A stretch of 64,000 bases of DNA. It comes from Austropuccinia psidii. Its lineage: Eukaryota; Basidiomycota; Pucciniomycetes; Pucciniales; Sphaerophragmiaceae. The DNA is taken from assembly GCA_023105745.1 (NCBI GenBank), contig JALGQZ010000003.1, positions 47,138,196 through 47,202,195 on the forward strand. Reading direction: 5' to 3'. The notes under the pieces were generated by a model. That model made no database searches. It saw only the letters and a program-made list of their open reading frames with translations, and was not told where the DNA came from. The position numbers and the translations under genes are program-made. How positions within the stretch are numbered: position 1 is the stretch's first letter; each line of letters opens with the position of its first letter. This document shows, piece by piece, positions 12,943 to 26,123 of this stretch.

Positions 12943-13204
12943 CTTGTCTTACACCAAATCCTGTGACATCCACCAATATTGGTTCCCCTGTGCCTTCAAC
13001 TCAGATTCCTCACCACCTGATCATCCCGAAACCGTCCAATGGTTGGTAAAAATTACACAAGACCCGCCTGTTTGCACAAACACACATCAAAGAGGTCCTT
13101 CAGCCAGTATTGATGTAGGCGGGGGGGTTTGACTTCACCAGGTCATCCATAAAAGGACTCCGCCTGAGCGGGATTGTCGTTTTGCAGGTGACACTGGTAG
13201 AGCC

Positions 13205-13285
13205 CGCCGCACAATACCGCGTGTGCGTGTGCATTGGCGTGTGCAGGTGTGCTTGCATGTGCGGGTGTGGGTGCGCAAGGGCCGC
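13205..13285 (+). repeat. GT-rich simple repeat
   Basis: Alternating GTGTGCGTGTGC-type sequence, imperfect. Lies between the left end and the 3' end of the transposase gene. No gene seen in 12943-13534. Confidence 0.7.
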
Positions 13286-13534
13286 TTCCCCTTCCAACAT
13301 GATGATGGCGCAGTTAGAAATTTTGGATGCTGTGAAAAGTGAGTGTGTGGGTCATTTGATCATTGAACTTGGCTTATTCACACTGTACCCAATGTCAAAA
13401 TAGTAAGTTCTTTGTGGCAATGTGAAATAATGGGCTTTGCTTGTCACAATGGCATGTCTATGTCACTAAATTTTGAGGCAGTTATTTCACTAGAAAAATT
13501 GCTAATGAATCTGGGAGATTTGCATTTTAGTAGA

Positions 13535-16500
13535 CTAAATTTCATGAAATAACGGCTTTATCATTACAAGCAGTCCACATGACAGAACTTTGTTATCATA
13601 CAATCCACAGTTACCTTCTATCTCTTCTTCAGATATAATCAAGTGTCCATCATCAAAACCAACAGCTTTATAAATATTGAGATGCGGCCAATCTGGTAAG
13701 AAATTCACATCAATCTTCAAAGTTTTTAAGATCAGAAAGTTATTGTTCAGTATGCTAGATGGCTCAGAGACTTTAAAAATGCTATTAATAATACCAAATC
13801 GTTGTGAGTTGCCCCTCAGAAAACATATCACACTGTTGCTGACATTTTTGGATTCAGTTGAAAATATATTGTTCCCAATATTAATGTTTGAAACTGGAAA
13901 ATAACAAGGTGAGACAATCCTTGAAGTGGGAGGACTTGTGGATTGCACGGTAGTGTCTAAGCTGATCCAATCAACTATTTCCCTCGTTGCATGAAAATTC
14001 TGTAAGTACTCAACCAGGCAATCATAATTTTCTTGGTCATGGCGGGATGGTTTGTTATATTTATGGTCATTGAACAGGGCAGGTGGCTGTGACTCAAAAA
14101 GCTGTTTTATTTCACATGGCACGGATGGGGATTTCAGGAGAACGGAAAGGTTGGAACCTCGACAGATATGTTTAAGTAAGGTTTTATCTATATCATCTAT
14201 GCAGAGTTGCAAGAAGTTAATCTCATTCAGTTCAGGTGTTTAATCAATGTGAATATATTGATCTTATTAATTGATGTACATATTTTGTTATTTGTTGGCA
14301 TTTTTGCAAATACTCCAATCAAGCGCTCATAAACCCATGTGGCTGAGGCTTGTGCTGGGCCCCAACGTTCGAAGAGTTCCGGAATATGATCAGTAAAATG
14401 ATGATTTGGTTTAATTTTCTGTTTTGGGAACAGGAGTTGATTGGAAAGGCGGAATTTTTTCCAATGTTCAGCAAATGCAGTTGCATCATCTATTGAAACA
14501 GTCCAACTTGTGGCAATGTTGATAGCACTAATCAAATGGAATGTATTCTTGGTTAGTTCATTTGAAAGTTCTTCTGACTGACCCATTTTTCTTTGAGTGT
14601 TCGCGGATTGGTGTACATCTAATGACATCTGTTGACTGAGCATTAAAAATGGAATATAGACCTTATATAAGAGAGCCCATTCAGCGGCTTTTAAGCTACC
14701 ATGAGAGGGGGAACCCATGTTGCAAGGTACTCTTGTCCATGATGAGGGAATTATCATCTCAGATATGATTTGTTGGAGATGCTCCAGAGCCTCACCCTTG
14801 ATCTGGTGATCACTCAGTGCAGTGATATCCAATTCAGTGGGGATGTAATCGGAATCAAATGAAGGAATCTCCGCAGAACCACTAGATGGATGTTCCGTGT
14901 GAGGGGTGGGCATTGGGAAGTAGCTTTTTTGGGTGGAAGTAGTGGGGAGTGGCTCATTTATTATTTTTGCTGTGTCTCTTCTCAGGGAGTGGACCTCTCT
15001 CAATGTGATTTTATCAAGAGAGCTGCTGGAGGTCATGGAATCTGAGTCTGAACTGTTGGTGTCATTGGATTTCCTGCGGGACCTGAGGTAAATTTTTGAT
15101 TTGGACTCTGGAATGCACAATTTGAAAAATGCATGATCCTTCAAAATTCCCAGTATTAAATTATGCATTATGTCAAGATTAACCATTCTGGTTGCATCAC
15201 AATACGGAAGGTCTTCTAAAATTGAATATCACACTCCATACTCAGAGAAAACTGCTTGTCTTTGTTGTGGGGTTGCCCGAAGCCATTTGGCAATGGTTGA
15301 TTTATGATTTTGATATGAGCGTGTGTATGAAATTGAGGACCAATTTCTTCAATTTGAGCTTTGTGAATGGTGCAAAAATTACAAAAGTGGTTGCCTGAAT
15401 GGGAAATAAATCCAGTAAGCTTGCGCATGGCAACCACATCCGCAATGGCTGTGAGAATGGCAACACGGATAAAGGATCCTGAAGGACCTGTTGAGGTGGG
15501 TGAAAAATGGTAACCTTGCCATAGCTCTTTGAGCTCGTTGATGAGTGGAATTAATAAATAATTCAATTGAAGGGAAGTTGGCTCCTTCGGACCAGGGATG
15601 ATTCCTGCAACATAGACATTCTCTGGCTTCAATCTTTCACTTGGGGGGAGATTAAGACAAATAAGCATGATAGGTCCAATGCTGGCCAACCGGGTGGACT
15701 TTCCATGTGCATTAAACCAATCCACATAAATGGAGAAGGCCAATGCACCAGGAATGGACATGAATGGGGGGTCATGGATATTTCTAGTGCCAGTGAAGTG
15801 TCTCCAGAACAATCCATCCCAGACGTCACGTTTTGGGGAATCTTCAGAAGTTTGGGATTGTTGATGTTGATGCAGAATTTCCATAATTCCAGCCCACTGG
15901 AGAAATCTGGCAAGCCAATTTTTGAATGGTTGATAAATGAAATTTTTTGTTGGTATAAATTTTTGCTTCATGTTGGTTGTGCTTTGGGTGTGGGCTTCAA
16001 ATGAATAGATCAATTTGCCTAATGATTGTGTGCAAGGGGGATCATGATCATTTGGGTCATTATGGCATTGACAGTGGGGTTGGTCAGTTGTGACTGATTC
16101 AGTAAGGCCATTAAGAGAGAAACATTGAGGACAACATATATAGTTTTGAATCATTGGTTCCAATTGGAGATGTTCAAATATGGTACTCAGATCTTGAGGT
16201 ATATGGAATGCAGAAGTGGGGGGACCACCTGAGCTTGAGATGCTGGACTTGATCAGCAGGTTTAGGGCGGGGTTGAGAATGCGTGAAGCCCTGCGGGGTA
16301 TATTATACCTTAATGATAGAATGGCAGATATTATCATTCCAAGGTCTTGTGGGGGAAGGGTTTGACTGCTGCTGTATGGTTTCTGTGCAATTTAATTGAG
16401 CCCCAGTGCTGTGGAGAAGGTGCTTTGGGTCAATGGTGAATAATCAGCTGGGAATATTTGATCCAAAAGAAGCTGTGGGCACTCAGATCCTGATGCAGAA

Positions 16501-16655
16501 GTAGGGATGTTTGGAAGAGATTTGGGTGCAATGGTTGATTTGAGCTTTTCAATGTGCTGTTTATATTGGAAAGGTGTGAAGGCAACTCCAGGCCTATCAC
16601 CCTCAGGGGAAGAGCGTGTTTGAGCTGAGCAGTGTTGACACATGCATATACGCAT
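13535..16655 (-). pseudogene. Tnp2-type (CACTA) transposase, broken
   Basis: Transposase of the Tnp2 family (Pfam Transposase_21), which would cut the element ends. Start ATG at 16655 gives an N-terminus with a cysteine cluster (CMCQHC). The core reads MSIPGALAFSIYVDWFNAHG, AGIIPGPKEPTSLQLNYLLI and ISHSGNHFCNFC, then VNLDIMHNLILGILKDHA (15186-15130) and FERWGPAQASATWVYERLIG (14380-14320); these are signature blocks of the family. Lesions: in-frame TAA at 16392-16394; a 2-bp AC insertion in a CA run near 15320-15327 shifts the frame; TGA at 15229-15231 where the restored frame would have an arginine CGA; a further frame change near 14215-14270 that could be an unresolved intron. It is head-to-head with the accessory gene at 17641. 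Confidence 0.9.
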
Positions 16656-17640
16656 TGAGGAATAGCGGCGGGTTGTTATTGTTGCAGGAATTGGGAGTAC
16701 GGTTGGTTTGTGTATAAATATCTATGGCTGATGTGAGAGTGTTTAGGAGTGTTATTAATTGGCAAAAAAATTGAGTGATTATTTATGAAGGGGGAGATGA
16801 TTTGAGCCATCTGAGAATTTTATCCTATTTTTAATGGTGCGTGAGCTGCAGCTGATGGAGTGTAACATGTCTCATCTGGATGGCGGAATTGGTTAGTAGT
16901 TTAATTGGGTAAAATGCCATGCTGCTCAATGCTCATACATATTCTATTTTATTTACACATGGCGATACTGCGGTTTTGACCCTTGAGGGGTGTTCCAATA
17001 GGGATGTGTCAACATTGATTTGAGGGGATTGACATTCAAACCATATACGCTGGCACGCCATCGTACATGGCTTAAACCTTATTACAGACATAACGATATA
17101 GCTCTATTACATAAGGGGTTGGAGTGCAGCTAGAGTCTTGGTATTTGGTTTGAGAGCAGCAGGCTTTTAATCAGTTGGAATGTGATTTGGATTGTCTCGC
17201 CTTTCTTGAAAAGGTGATGTCTCTTTTGTGGGTAAATCCTTCATGAATATACCCCTTTACAGATGTACAATGCTGTGGAATTTCAATGCATATATTGGCA
17301 GTTTGGATAATTCACAAAATGTGACAATGGGGAGGCGGAAATGTTACCAAACATGATTACTTATGGATGATGGGTCCCCTTTGAGATCAAGGAAATATTA
17401 CATTATATGGTGGTAGGCCGTGCCGGGTGGTTTCCGATAAAAGCGGAGGAGCTCAAGAGGAGGCAGGGAGGATTCTCCTAAAAAGAGGCTTATTGGACTT
17501 TCATGCAACACTTAGTTCCAACTATTCATAGAATTTCTCTATTCTAAATTTGAAAAGATTTCATCTCATATCACTCTATTTTATCATAATACTGAGGTGT
17601 TTTATCTAGTTAAAAATATTACTGTACTTTTTCAGCCCTT
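16656..17640. promoter_or_regulatory. Divergent intergenic region between transposase and accessory gene
   Basis: About 1 kb with no credible gene, separating two genes transcribed away from each other, so it should hold both promoters. It contains one copy of the element-wide 24-bp palindrome at 17044-17067. No clear TATA box was assigned. Confidence 0.6.
17044..17067. promoter_or_regulatory. Palindrome copy 1 (upstream of transposase)
   Basis: Half-sites TATACGCTGGCA and CGCCATCGTACA. It matches the pattern of copies at 25139, 29747, 31656 and 34524, with the conserved core GGCRYGCC. It lies 389 bp upstream of the transposase ATG and 574 bp upstream of the accessory ATG. Confidence 0.65.
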
Positions 17641-19702
17641 ATGTCATCTTTCAAGTCACATAAATCCTGTTCAGGTTCTGTTCACGACTCAAATAGTGAA
17701 TCTAGCATAGAATATGTTCAAACACAGTCACCATTGAGTCCCAACATTCCTCTCACAACCCCTATTGCATCCTCAATGAATGTATCAGGTCTTAACATTG
17801 ATGTGGGCAATCCAAAGGCTCCAACTTCAAGCACTTGGTCGATCCCAAATATTTCTGTCACTCCAATTCCCCCGAATTCCACTAATACACAATCGCATGT
17901 GTCTCAGGGGCCAGAAGCCACACCTCAAATCTCATCACATGTTAATCCCCAATCAAAATTTCCACGTGAGTTCCTCCTTAATCCTGGTCGGAATCCAGTC
18001 GCATCCCAGGATCCCTTTGGCCAAAGTAAACAGCCAACCCTCAATATTCCATCAGGATCTCAGGTTCATGTGGGTGATGAAAGGCGCGTGGATGGGGGGC
18101 GACGAAAAAGACCATTGGAGAATGTAACTTGGAGTGGTCTGTCGGAGGGAAATCCAGGATTGACGCTTCATCAAAGTAAGTCATTTGAATTTTGGAGTAT
18201 AACCTTTTTCACAATTTGATATTTTTGTTTCATGGGTTAGATATGGCACCTAATGGCAAGTCAGTCCGATCTCAGGAGCCAATTGAAGATTGTGAGTATG
18301 ACCAGTCTTCATTAATTTTTTGATGTGTTAACTGATGATGTGCATGGCAGGTGATGAACTTTATGCATCTTCACCTCTGGTCCATAAAGAGAAAGTCACT
18401 GGACGTCATCATCCATATGCCTCCAAACCAAGAACAGCTCATGCCAGTTCATCAAGAGAAAAAATAGTGGATGATGAGGATGAGAACATGTCTCCGACTC
18501 AAATGGAAACAAATGATGAATCAAGGAGGGACAATTTCACGGCGCATGAGCATGGCACTCAGTCAAATAATGAGTTCACCCATCCTCAAATGGGCCTTGC
18601 CCAGAGTATGCTTGAACAATCCGAGGTCAGACAGCAAAGGAACCAGGCTCGTAAAGCTCACAATGTGGCGAAACGTGCAAGCCAGAAGGAGCAACAAAAA
18701 TGGCTGAAAGCAGAACTTCCAGAGAATGTCCATGGAATGAGATCAGCAGTACATGCACATTGCCTGTTCCTACTCAAAGTTAGGGATAAGGATTTTTCCT
18801 CACTACCAGCACCACCAAGCACAGAAGAGCATGAAATTGCAATTCAAGTGGCTGGTCATCTCGGATATGTCCCCAAGGATGTTTTCAATGAGCCATCAAC
18901 ACAGGTTCAGTCTCAGGGTTTCCAAAGCTACTGCGAAAATGAGCTCCACAAGCTAGGACTAAAGAGATTCACTCGGGACTGGGAGAGCTCATGGCAACAT
19001 CCGTTCAATGAGCTGATGTCTATGGTGTTTTACCATACATTCCGTCTTGCACTGGTCAGCACCGAGTATCATCATTACTGTTGGAACAAGGATCATAATA
19101 ACTATGGGGTCATGGCGGCTTTAATGGAGCGATATTTCACTTATTTGAAAAGAGAATGGAAGTCTATTCAAAAGGATGCCGAGTATTTGGCTAAAAAGAA
19201 GGAGAATCAAAAGCTCGCAAAGATTTGTCAAAGGGTTAGTTAATGTATCTCTTCTTCATTGTGAGCAAAGACTGATAATGATCTAGTTGATTATGTGCAG
19301 ACATGTGAGCGCCGTCGTGAATGGTGTGATATGGCTAAATTTCCCATTCTAGCATCACAAGTCAATGACCCTCGAGTATGTTCAGATACTGAGGAGGTAC
19401 TGGAAAATGGCCATCAAGTTTACCGCAAAGTGGGATTACGCTGGCACTCCCAGTTATTTAATGAATTGGTATTAAAAATGGATCGAGACATAGAGTTTTG
19501 TAATCACATTAAAAAAAAGTGTAAAAAAACTATTGATAGATTGCCAGAATTACAATCGACAGATGATGGTGATATTCCGGAAGGCTTATCATTTCAGGTA
19601 TTTGATCAAGATTGGATCAAAGGCTGTAGTAAGATGCAGACTAGCGTCCTCAGAATACTTGACATGCCAGTTATTAGGCCAAATGGTTATGCTCTGCAGT
19701 AA
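17641..19702 (+). CDS. Accessory protein of the CACTA element, intact, four exons (623 residues)
   Basis: Exons 17641-18175, 18241-18291, 18351-19234 and 19301-19702, joined by GT-AG introns of 65, 59 and 66 bp; the sum is 1872 nt with an open frame throughout. The N-terminal 200 residues are Ser/Pro/Thr-rich and disordered. From about residue 290 a basic stretch (ARKAHNVAKRASQKEQQKW) leads into a folded-looking helical domain, and the C-terminal part has RRREWCDMA and VCSDTEE with GLRWHSQLFNEL. Proteins of this style sit next to Tnp2 transposases in basidiomycetes (recollection, not searched), in the place of plant TNPA, which binds subterminal repeats. Its biochemical role is unproven. It is the only cargo or core gene here without a visible lesion. 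Confidence 0.75.
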
Positions 19703-20007
19703 CTTAGTAATATAAATGTATAGCACCGTTACAAATTAACATTTTGTGAATTATTTGTGCAGGTGTAATACAATCTGAGTATTATTTCTTAAAGATGCAA
19801 CAGCTTGCTAAATATGTCAGAATATAGACAATATGAATTGGAATGTATCACCGTCTCCCTTAGAAATAAGACTCTATTGCTCATTTTCATTGAGGAAATA
19901 TTGAAGGAGTTCGATCCAACTCATGGTGTCCATAATTGTGGACCTATGCCAGGGTGAACAAGAGTTATCAACTTGGTCAAACACAAATTATATAATATCA
20001 GTAAGGC
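19703..20007. other. Short intergenic stretch between convergent genes
   Basis: About 300 bp between the stop of the accessory gene and the 3' end of the SNF2 gene. A possible extra intron (19690-19762) would only add a few residues to the accessory protein before a stop. Nothing else seen. Confidence 0.4.
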
Positions 20008-23000
20008 TCACGCAGTTAATGATTTTTTCTTTTCTTGGACCTATTGGTGTTTGGAAAATGGCATTTCCATAAGGAAGGATTTTAGAATAGCAATACAATT
20101 AGGGTCAAAGAAGATCTTGAAAGGTACCTCCCGCATGTTGACCTCAACTGAATGAGGAGTGATCTAGTGGATGACCTTTACAGGTTGTTGTTGGCCAATA
20201 CGATGGAGTCGATCAACAGCCTGAGCCTCAATGGCTGGGTTCCAATTGGGCTCCTGGAAATGTGGATGTCAGGGGCCGCAAATCAGGGCAGAATTTTGGG
20301 GGTCCCCTCACCATTAAATAGACCATATTAGCACAAGTTATATTGAGGCCAGTTCCAGCTGCGGCAATGGATGCAATCAGTACTTCACATTCAGGATTAT
20401 TGAAGAAATTCTCCAGTGCCTTCTCCTGTGCTCGTGCTGTAATTGTTCCATCAATTTGTGCTGAAAGGATAGAGTGATGGGCAAGTGCAATACCAATTCT
20501 ACAATATGAAAAAGTCAGATGGATTCAATTGGTAATGGATGCATATTAGAATTAACGCACAAATCTAGAAATTGGGTCCATTGGGTATAAACCACCAATT
20601 TGGTTGGACCACACCTTGTGTAAGGTTTGTCTATGAAACTCTTGATAATAGTAACAATATCAAGAGTACTATGACTGTCCTCAGTAGAAAAATACAATAT
20701 AATGAAATATTATAACCACAAATTTAAATATAATTATTAAAAATAATTATATAAAAAATAAATTTAATTATTATTATAATAATATAATAATAAAAAAAAA
20801 TATAATAATTATAATAAATTATAATTATTCTATTATTGTTATAGTCACTGACAGTTATAACAATAAGAAGTGTAAAGCTCTTAATGAGACAATTACACGT
20901 GGAAAATAAGAATATTAACCACTTATAAATAATATAAATATTATTTATAAAAAGAATTAATCACACACTGTGCAGAAATAATTCTTTATAGAATAAAATT
21001 CTATATAAAAAAACTAATAATAGATAAAAAAAATATAGAACTTTAAAGAAAACTTACTTATAATATTTATTTAATACAACAAGTTATAAAACAACAGTTA
21101 TTATATTAAATAATGATTATAAGTTAAAAACACGCCAAAAATCAATAAAATCAAAGATAAAACAACTTTTTATACTAAAATTTATGATTGAACAGTTTTT
21201 GAGAGGAATTTGTGGATTTTAAAAGATATTTAAGATGATAATTTTATATAATAAAAGTTATTATAGATGATTACAACAATAATCTGAATTCTATGACTTC
21301 AATTCTTTAATTTAATAAATAAAGAATAAAAATAACTTAAGAATTACTTTTAATAATAAGATTTTATATTTAATAAAACTTTACCTGTTTAAATGTCTAA
21401 TATGATTGGATTGATTATGAATTATGGACAAAAACAGTGATGAAAAGACTCTTTTTATGTCTACAGAGCAGCTCTCATGATTCATAATGGATGTAGAGGG
21501 CGTGCTCAGGTCAAAACTGAAAAACCATGCTTAAAAATTAAGTTCTTAACTTAAGGCAACTTATTTTTACTTCCAATTTAAAGTTACCAGTGTTATTCTT
21601 AACTCCAAGTAACTTTAATCCTCATTTAGTTTAATTATTTTAAGTTTTAATATAAAATAAGTTTATTTATATTGACGTTCATCACATGAACAACTTAAAA
21701 TTAGAGGTTCACACAGAAATCTCTTAAACTCAATTTTGAATTAATTTTTTAAAGAAATTATAATTTTCTTTGAGCTTAATTAAAAGAGTAAATTTCCAGG
21801 CTAATTACCCAGGATGTTTATTTATTAAAGATACTTAAAATTTAATTTATACATAGATAATATTGAATTGCAAGCTGTGTGAAATTACAAGCAAATCCAT
21901 TAAGATTTGGATTTTTAATGAATTTTTGAAGTTATTACTATTTTTCCACGTAAAATAGCAATACACACAAAACCTTAAGTTTTGATAAGGTTTTGATGAT
22001 TGAAACCTTAAAGTTTTAAGCTTATTTAAGTTTTTTAAGCTTGATTAAGCTTTGACAGTTCTTAAAACCTTGATTCCAAGCCTGCTTATTGGGATTTACC
22101 CTCTTGGCAGCTTGAAATTCCTGTCCAATTTAGGATAAAACCAGTTTAAACCTTAAGGTTGGATCAAAGTCTAATCTTAAAGTTTAAATAAGGTTGAAAA
22201 TCCTCCAATACAGGTGGACAACCTTAATTGAATCCTTGCAGATCCAAAAAGTTGGGTACCCCAGCTCTATTTGGTCTTTTTCCTTTGTCCCACCTTTTTG
22301 CGTGGATTTTGCCCTTTTATTTATTTAAAGCCATACTATGGCCTTAAACCCTTTTAAATTGAGCTCACGCAGGATTTACATTCTGTATGGCAAATCCTTA
22401 GCCAATTCAGTAAATATACACCACACCTTAATTTTAACTAAAATTTTGGTAAGGTTGCATAAACCTTATGTAACTTTAAATTTAAGCTTAATTAAGCTTA
22501 AATTTAACAATTTTAAAAAAATGTTAAAAAGTTACATTAGTACTGTGAGATTCTTAAATCTTCTAATAACACAAGAAATAAGTGTTTTTGGGTATAACAC
22601 CCTATGGGTGTACCCTAGGTTATTTTTGGTGTAGAATCCAAAAATGACATAATAATTATAACTTTGTTTATCCAAAAAAAAGTTATACTTATTTTTTATT
22701 ATTTTTTATTTTAAATTCAACTAAAAAGTCTGTTTAAGACAAATTTAATTGTTTATAAAATCATTTGTGGCCTTATGGGTATGTTAAACATACCTCACAG
22801 GCTCACACCTTGTTTGTTTGTTATTCATTATGCTTTGTAGGAGGTGTGCAATTTTACTACTCATCATGCATGTTTCCACATCCACAATAGTTCTTGTGAT
22901 TGTTGGCGAGTTATCCTGAGTGCTCCTGCCCTCGGGGTCTTCCAAATCCGCCTCCGCAATTGTGTTAAGCATGATGTGATAGTTACAACATATTCGCAGC

Positions 23001-24635
23001 TTATTAATATTTCTGAAAGCTTCTCCTGGTCCTTTGCTTTTGGATGATAGGAATTCTTCATATAATATGGAATATTCTTGCTGCATGGTTGGGTTGAGTG
23101 GGAGAAGCTCATAATGATGGCTAATGGTGGGTAGGGATTCGAGATGTGTGGTTTTGGTGCGGCGCAAACTTAAATGCCGCAATTCCAAATGCAAGATATC
23201 ATTGCAACCTTTGGAAATACTACTCAGGATGAATGGTGACCAGTTATCTTGATCGGCGCTCTGGGGTTGAGTGATGAATGATATTATGCCCAAAAGGTCA
23301 TAAATGGTGTTGTGAATAGGTGTGCCCGTTAAACATATTTGATGGGATGAAAGGAGGCTATTAATGGCACGGTGAGTGGCAGTGTATTGAGAGTGAATAT
23401 AGCTATAAGATGGGGAAAGGGGTATTGGATATAAAAGGTAATTTGAATCATTTAAGATCAGACACTCACTGTGCTTCATCCAAAATTATACGATGCCAAT
23501 TGATTTGAAAAATGAATGATGTAGAGGTATTGGTTTGCTTAAATTCTTGGGTGATAGTATTGTAAGAAGTGATGATGATATCATATTTTAAGATGTCGTC
23601 TTTGGATAATGAGTGACGAGTGGGACCATGGTAGATTTTGGAATGCAGCACTCCAGCCTGAGCATGCTTGGATATTTCTGATTGCCAGTTGGTAATTAAG
23701 GGAGGGGGGCAGATGATCATGGTGGGCGTGGAGCGATGGGGGTTTGCAATCATCCACTCCTTGGAGGTACTAATTAGAGCAATGGCCTGAATGGTTTTAC
23801 CTAATCCCATATCATCTGCAAGCAGTGCTCCAAGAGGGGTATTGGTCGAAAGGGATTCAAATGAGCTAACGACCTTGTTTGTAATGATGTGCCTGGCATT
23901 GAAAGTGGATCCTGGGGGTGAGGTGGCCCAAAGGTTACGGGCTGATTGGCCATTGGGGATTTCTCGATCCCAGAGAAAAGCTAGTCTGGTCTTTTGATGA
24001 GGGAGGAGGGGGGTTTGAATAATGGCATGGGGCGGGGTCATCATGAGGAGGTCTGATCCACTGGTTAATTGTATCAGTTTTTGCTTGGAAATCAATGATG
24101 AAACAGCAGGATATGAAACTGGCGTCGAGCTTGAAGCGGGAAATGTTGGAGTGAAGAGTTGACATTGACTATGAGTATTACAGTCATATTCTTTGGGCAT
24201 TTTAAGCTTGAAATCTTGTGTTCGAAAGCTTTCCATTATGAATAAAATGTTTGGATACCATGTGAAGAGCATCAATGCTAGATTGGGTTTCTGAGATGAG
24301 GAGGGATCATTTGCATCAGTCATAAATACTCCCTCAACGAATAATATTTGAGAAGGATTGGATTGGCAATTTTCAATCCATGCCCCACCAGGACCACAGT
24401 GCATGAAAGTTTTTGGTGCCCCAAGGAATGGTATCAACGTTTTGGAAAGGGTTCCAGGTAGAGAGCCAATAGCATGCTGGTGATTGGGGAGATAAACAAA
24501 TATGTGGTGTTGATTGTGCCATATGATAATCCAAGAAGCTAAGTGGGAATCCTCAGGATTTAAGGCTATATCACTATTTATTTGAATACGGATATTAATC
24601 ATCCCAATGCAAAGTGGCTGTGAAGGGGTTGACAT
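20008..24635 (-). pseudogene. SNF2/RAD5-RAD16-type ATPase gene, split by a solo LTR
   Basis: ATP-driven DNA translocase of the SNF2 family that would remodel chromatin. ATG at 24635. Exon 1 is 24635-23470 with the Walker A motif DDMGLGKT at residues 274-281; intron 23469-23403 (67 bp) splits the DEAH box, which reads correctly once spliced; exon 2 has CLTGTPIHN (motif III). A 2189-bp solo LTR interrupts exon 2. Beyond it are VVYTQW (motif IV), an intron 20560-20499, IASIAAAGTGLN (motif V), an intron 20311-20254, [20 protein letters not shown] (motif VI), an in-frame TAG at 20164-20166, an intron 20127-20041 and a short last exon ending with TGA at 20008. Helicase lobes are complete apart from the insertion and the nonsense codon. 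The N-terminal 250 residues resemble no domain I recognise. Confidence 0.9.
20619..22807 (-). mobile_element. Solo LTR of family A inside the SNF2 gene
   Basis: 2189 bp from TGTAAGGTTTGTCTATGAAA to CCTCACAGGCTCACA, flanked by the TSD CCTTG (20614-20618 and 22808-22812). Its first 100 bp align with the LTRs at 37428 and 45790. It is very AT-rich and non-coding. Removing it with one TSD copy restores an open SNF2 frame, which fixes the insertion point to the base. No interior remains, so the full element was lost by LTR recombination. Confidence 0.93.
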
Positions 24636-25138
24636 GATGGCTATTTTAAATTATTTGGGGACAGTTGGAAATTATATGATTGGGAGGGGTTAGCTAAACG
24701 GAATGAAGACAAATAGGTGCAGGTGGGGAACTTATATGAGAGGCAGCAATGGGGTCAAGGGGGGATGGCCTGTGGTTACGTGCATGGTCTTGATGGGGGT
24801 GGGCCTCTTGGGCTCATAATTTTCATATCCGATTTGGGGCATATATCAAGGCAAGGTGGCCAAAATGTGGGTGCACCAATATGACTGCTGGATCTGCAGC
24901 AAGGTACAAAACCTTTGGTGGAACAAGGTTGACATTAGCATATCCGAAATTGGGTGGGTTGTAGCAACTTATTGTGGAGGGCATATTAGAGGCATGCAGT
25001 CATGTTTGCTGGTGTGACAGCGAACATGGATGCATATCTTTCCCAGGTTAATTGTCACACAGGGACCTACTGGGAAATGTTGGCCGTTTCAAAGGGCAAT
25101 CTCACTGTGGGGATGTTTGTGTGTGGGCGGGTGAGATA

Positions 25139-25162
25139 TGTTTGGTGGCATGCCACCCAACA
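25139..25162. promoter_or_regulatory. Palindrome copy 2 (upstream of SNF2 gene)
   Basis: Half-sites TGTTTGGTGGCA and TGCCACCCAACA, an almost perfect dyad. It lies 504 bp upstream of the SNF2 ATG. Confidence 0.7.
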
Positions 25163-26123
25163 TGACTTTGGTTTTGCCTGAAGTTTTTTGCTGACTGATG
25201 CCTACTGGGCTTCCGGGGGGAATGTGTGGGATGATCAAAGGGGGTTCCAGCCGTGAGCTGTGATCCACATATACATTCACCCCTATTGCGTTTGAGGCGA
25301 GTACTAATCCACCGAGATTGGCATCCGGGTCTTTGCCTCACGCGCATAAAAAACTCTGGCGAAAGAGGCCACCCACCCAAGGGAATTTTTGGCTGCAAGC
25401 CAGGTGCCACAACTTGCGCGGGGTGTGTAAGAACGTGAAGAAAATGACCCGCAGTGGGAGATACCCACGCAAACATAACCAGCCTCAGCAAACATGCGCT
25501 GGGATTATTCTAATGTGGATGAGGCTGAAGCAAATCCACACTGATTGGCCTCAGGTTTCCACGGGCGAGCAGGTGAGCGTCTGCAGTCAAGCTGACCACC
25601 CGACCAAGAAACTAGCCGGTCGGAACACTGGCAGTAAAATGTCTTCCAGGAGTGTGAAAGCTGCCTGTGTATGACCCGTTGGGGGGTGCGTATGAAAGCG
25701 TGTGGCTGCCCAACAATGAGCACGCGCAATGAACAAGCAGGGCCAGTCATTGTTTGCCCCGACAATGGCACCGGATGGAATCCACTGTTTGTGTATGACC
25801 CAAATAAACAGTCATCCCACCATGACCCACTTACATTAACTTGGATTACATGCGCATCTGTGCCATAGTTAGGCAGAGCTGTCAAACAAGGTGCATCAAA
25901 GGGATGCAGGTGAGAGATATGACTCGATGGCTTGACGTGATTGCATGTTACATTGTTGAACAGCTTTTGCTCTGCCCCACAGCATACATCTACAATGTTG
26001 TACTGCGTACTACGGTGTTGGCTGTACAGATTAGGAAGGTGTAATACTACTTGAGCCTGCATGCATATAGCGAATGTGCATGCACCTTCCGATTCTTTGC
26101 ATATACATAGCTCATGTTCCACA

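Noticed and set aside
20164..20166. TAG read as the true end of the SNF2 gene
   Set aside because: The typical post-motif-VI sequence (SVE..M) continues in frame after it and splices to a lysine-rich end, so a nonsense mutation is more likely.
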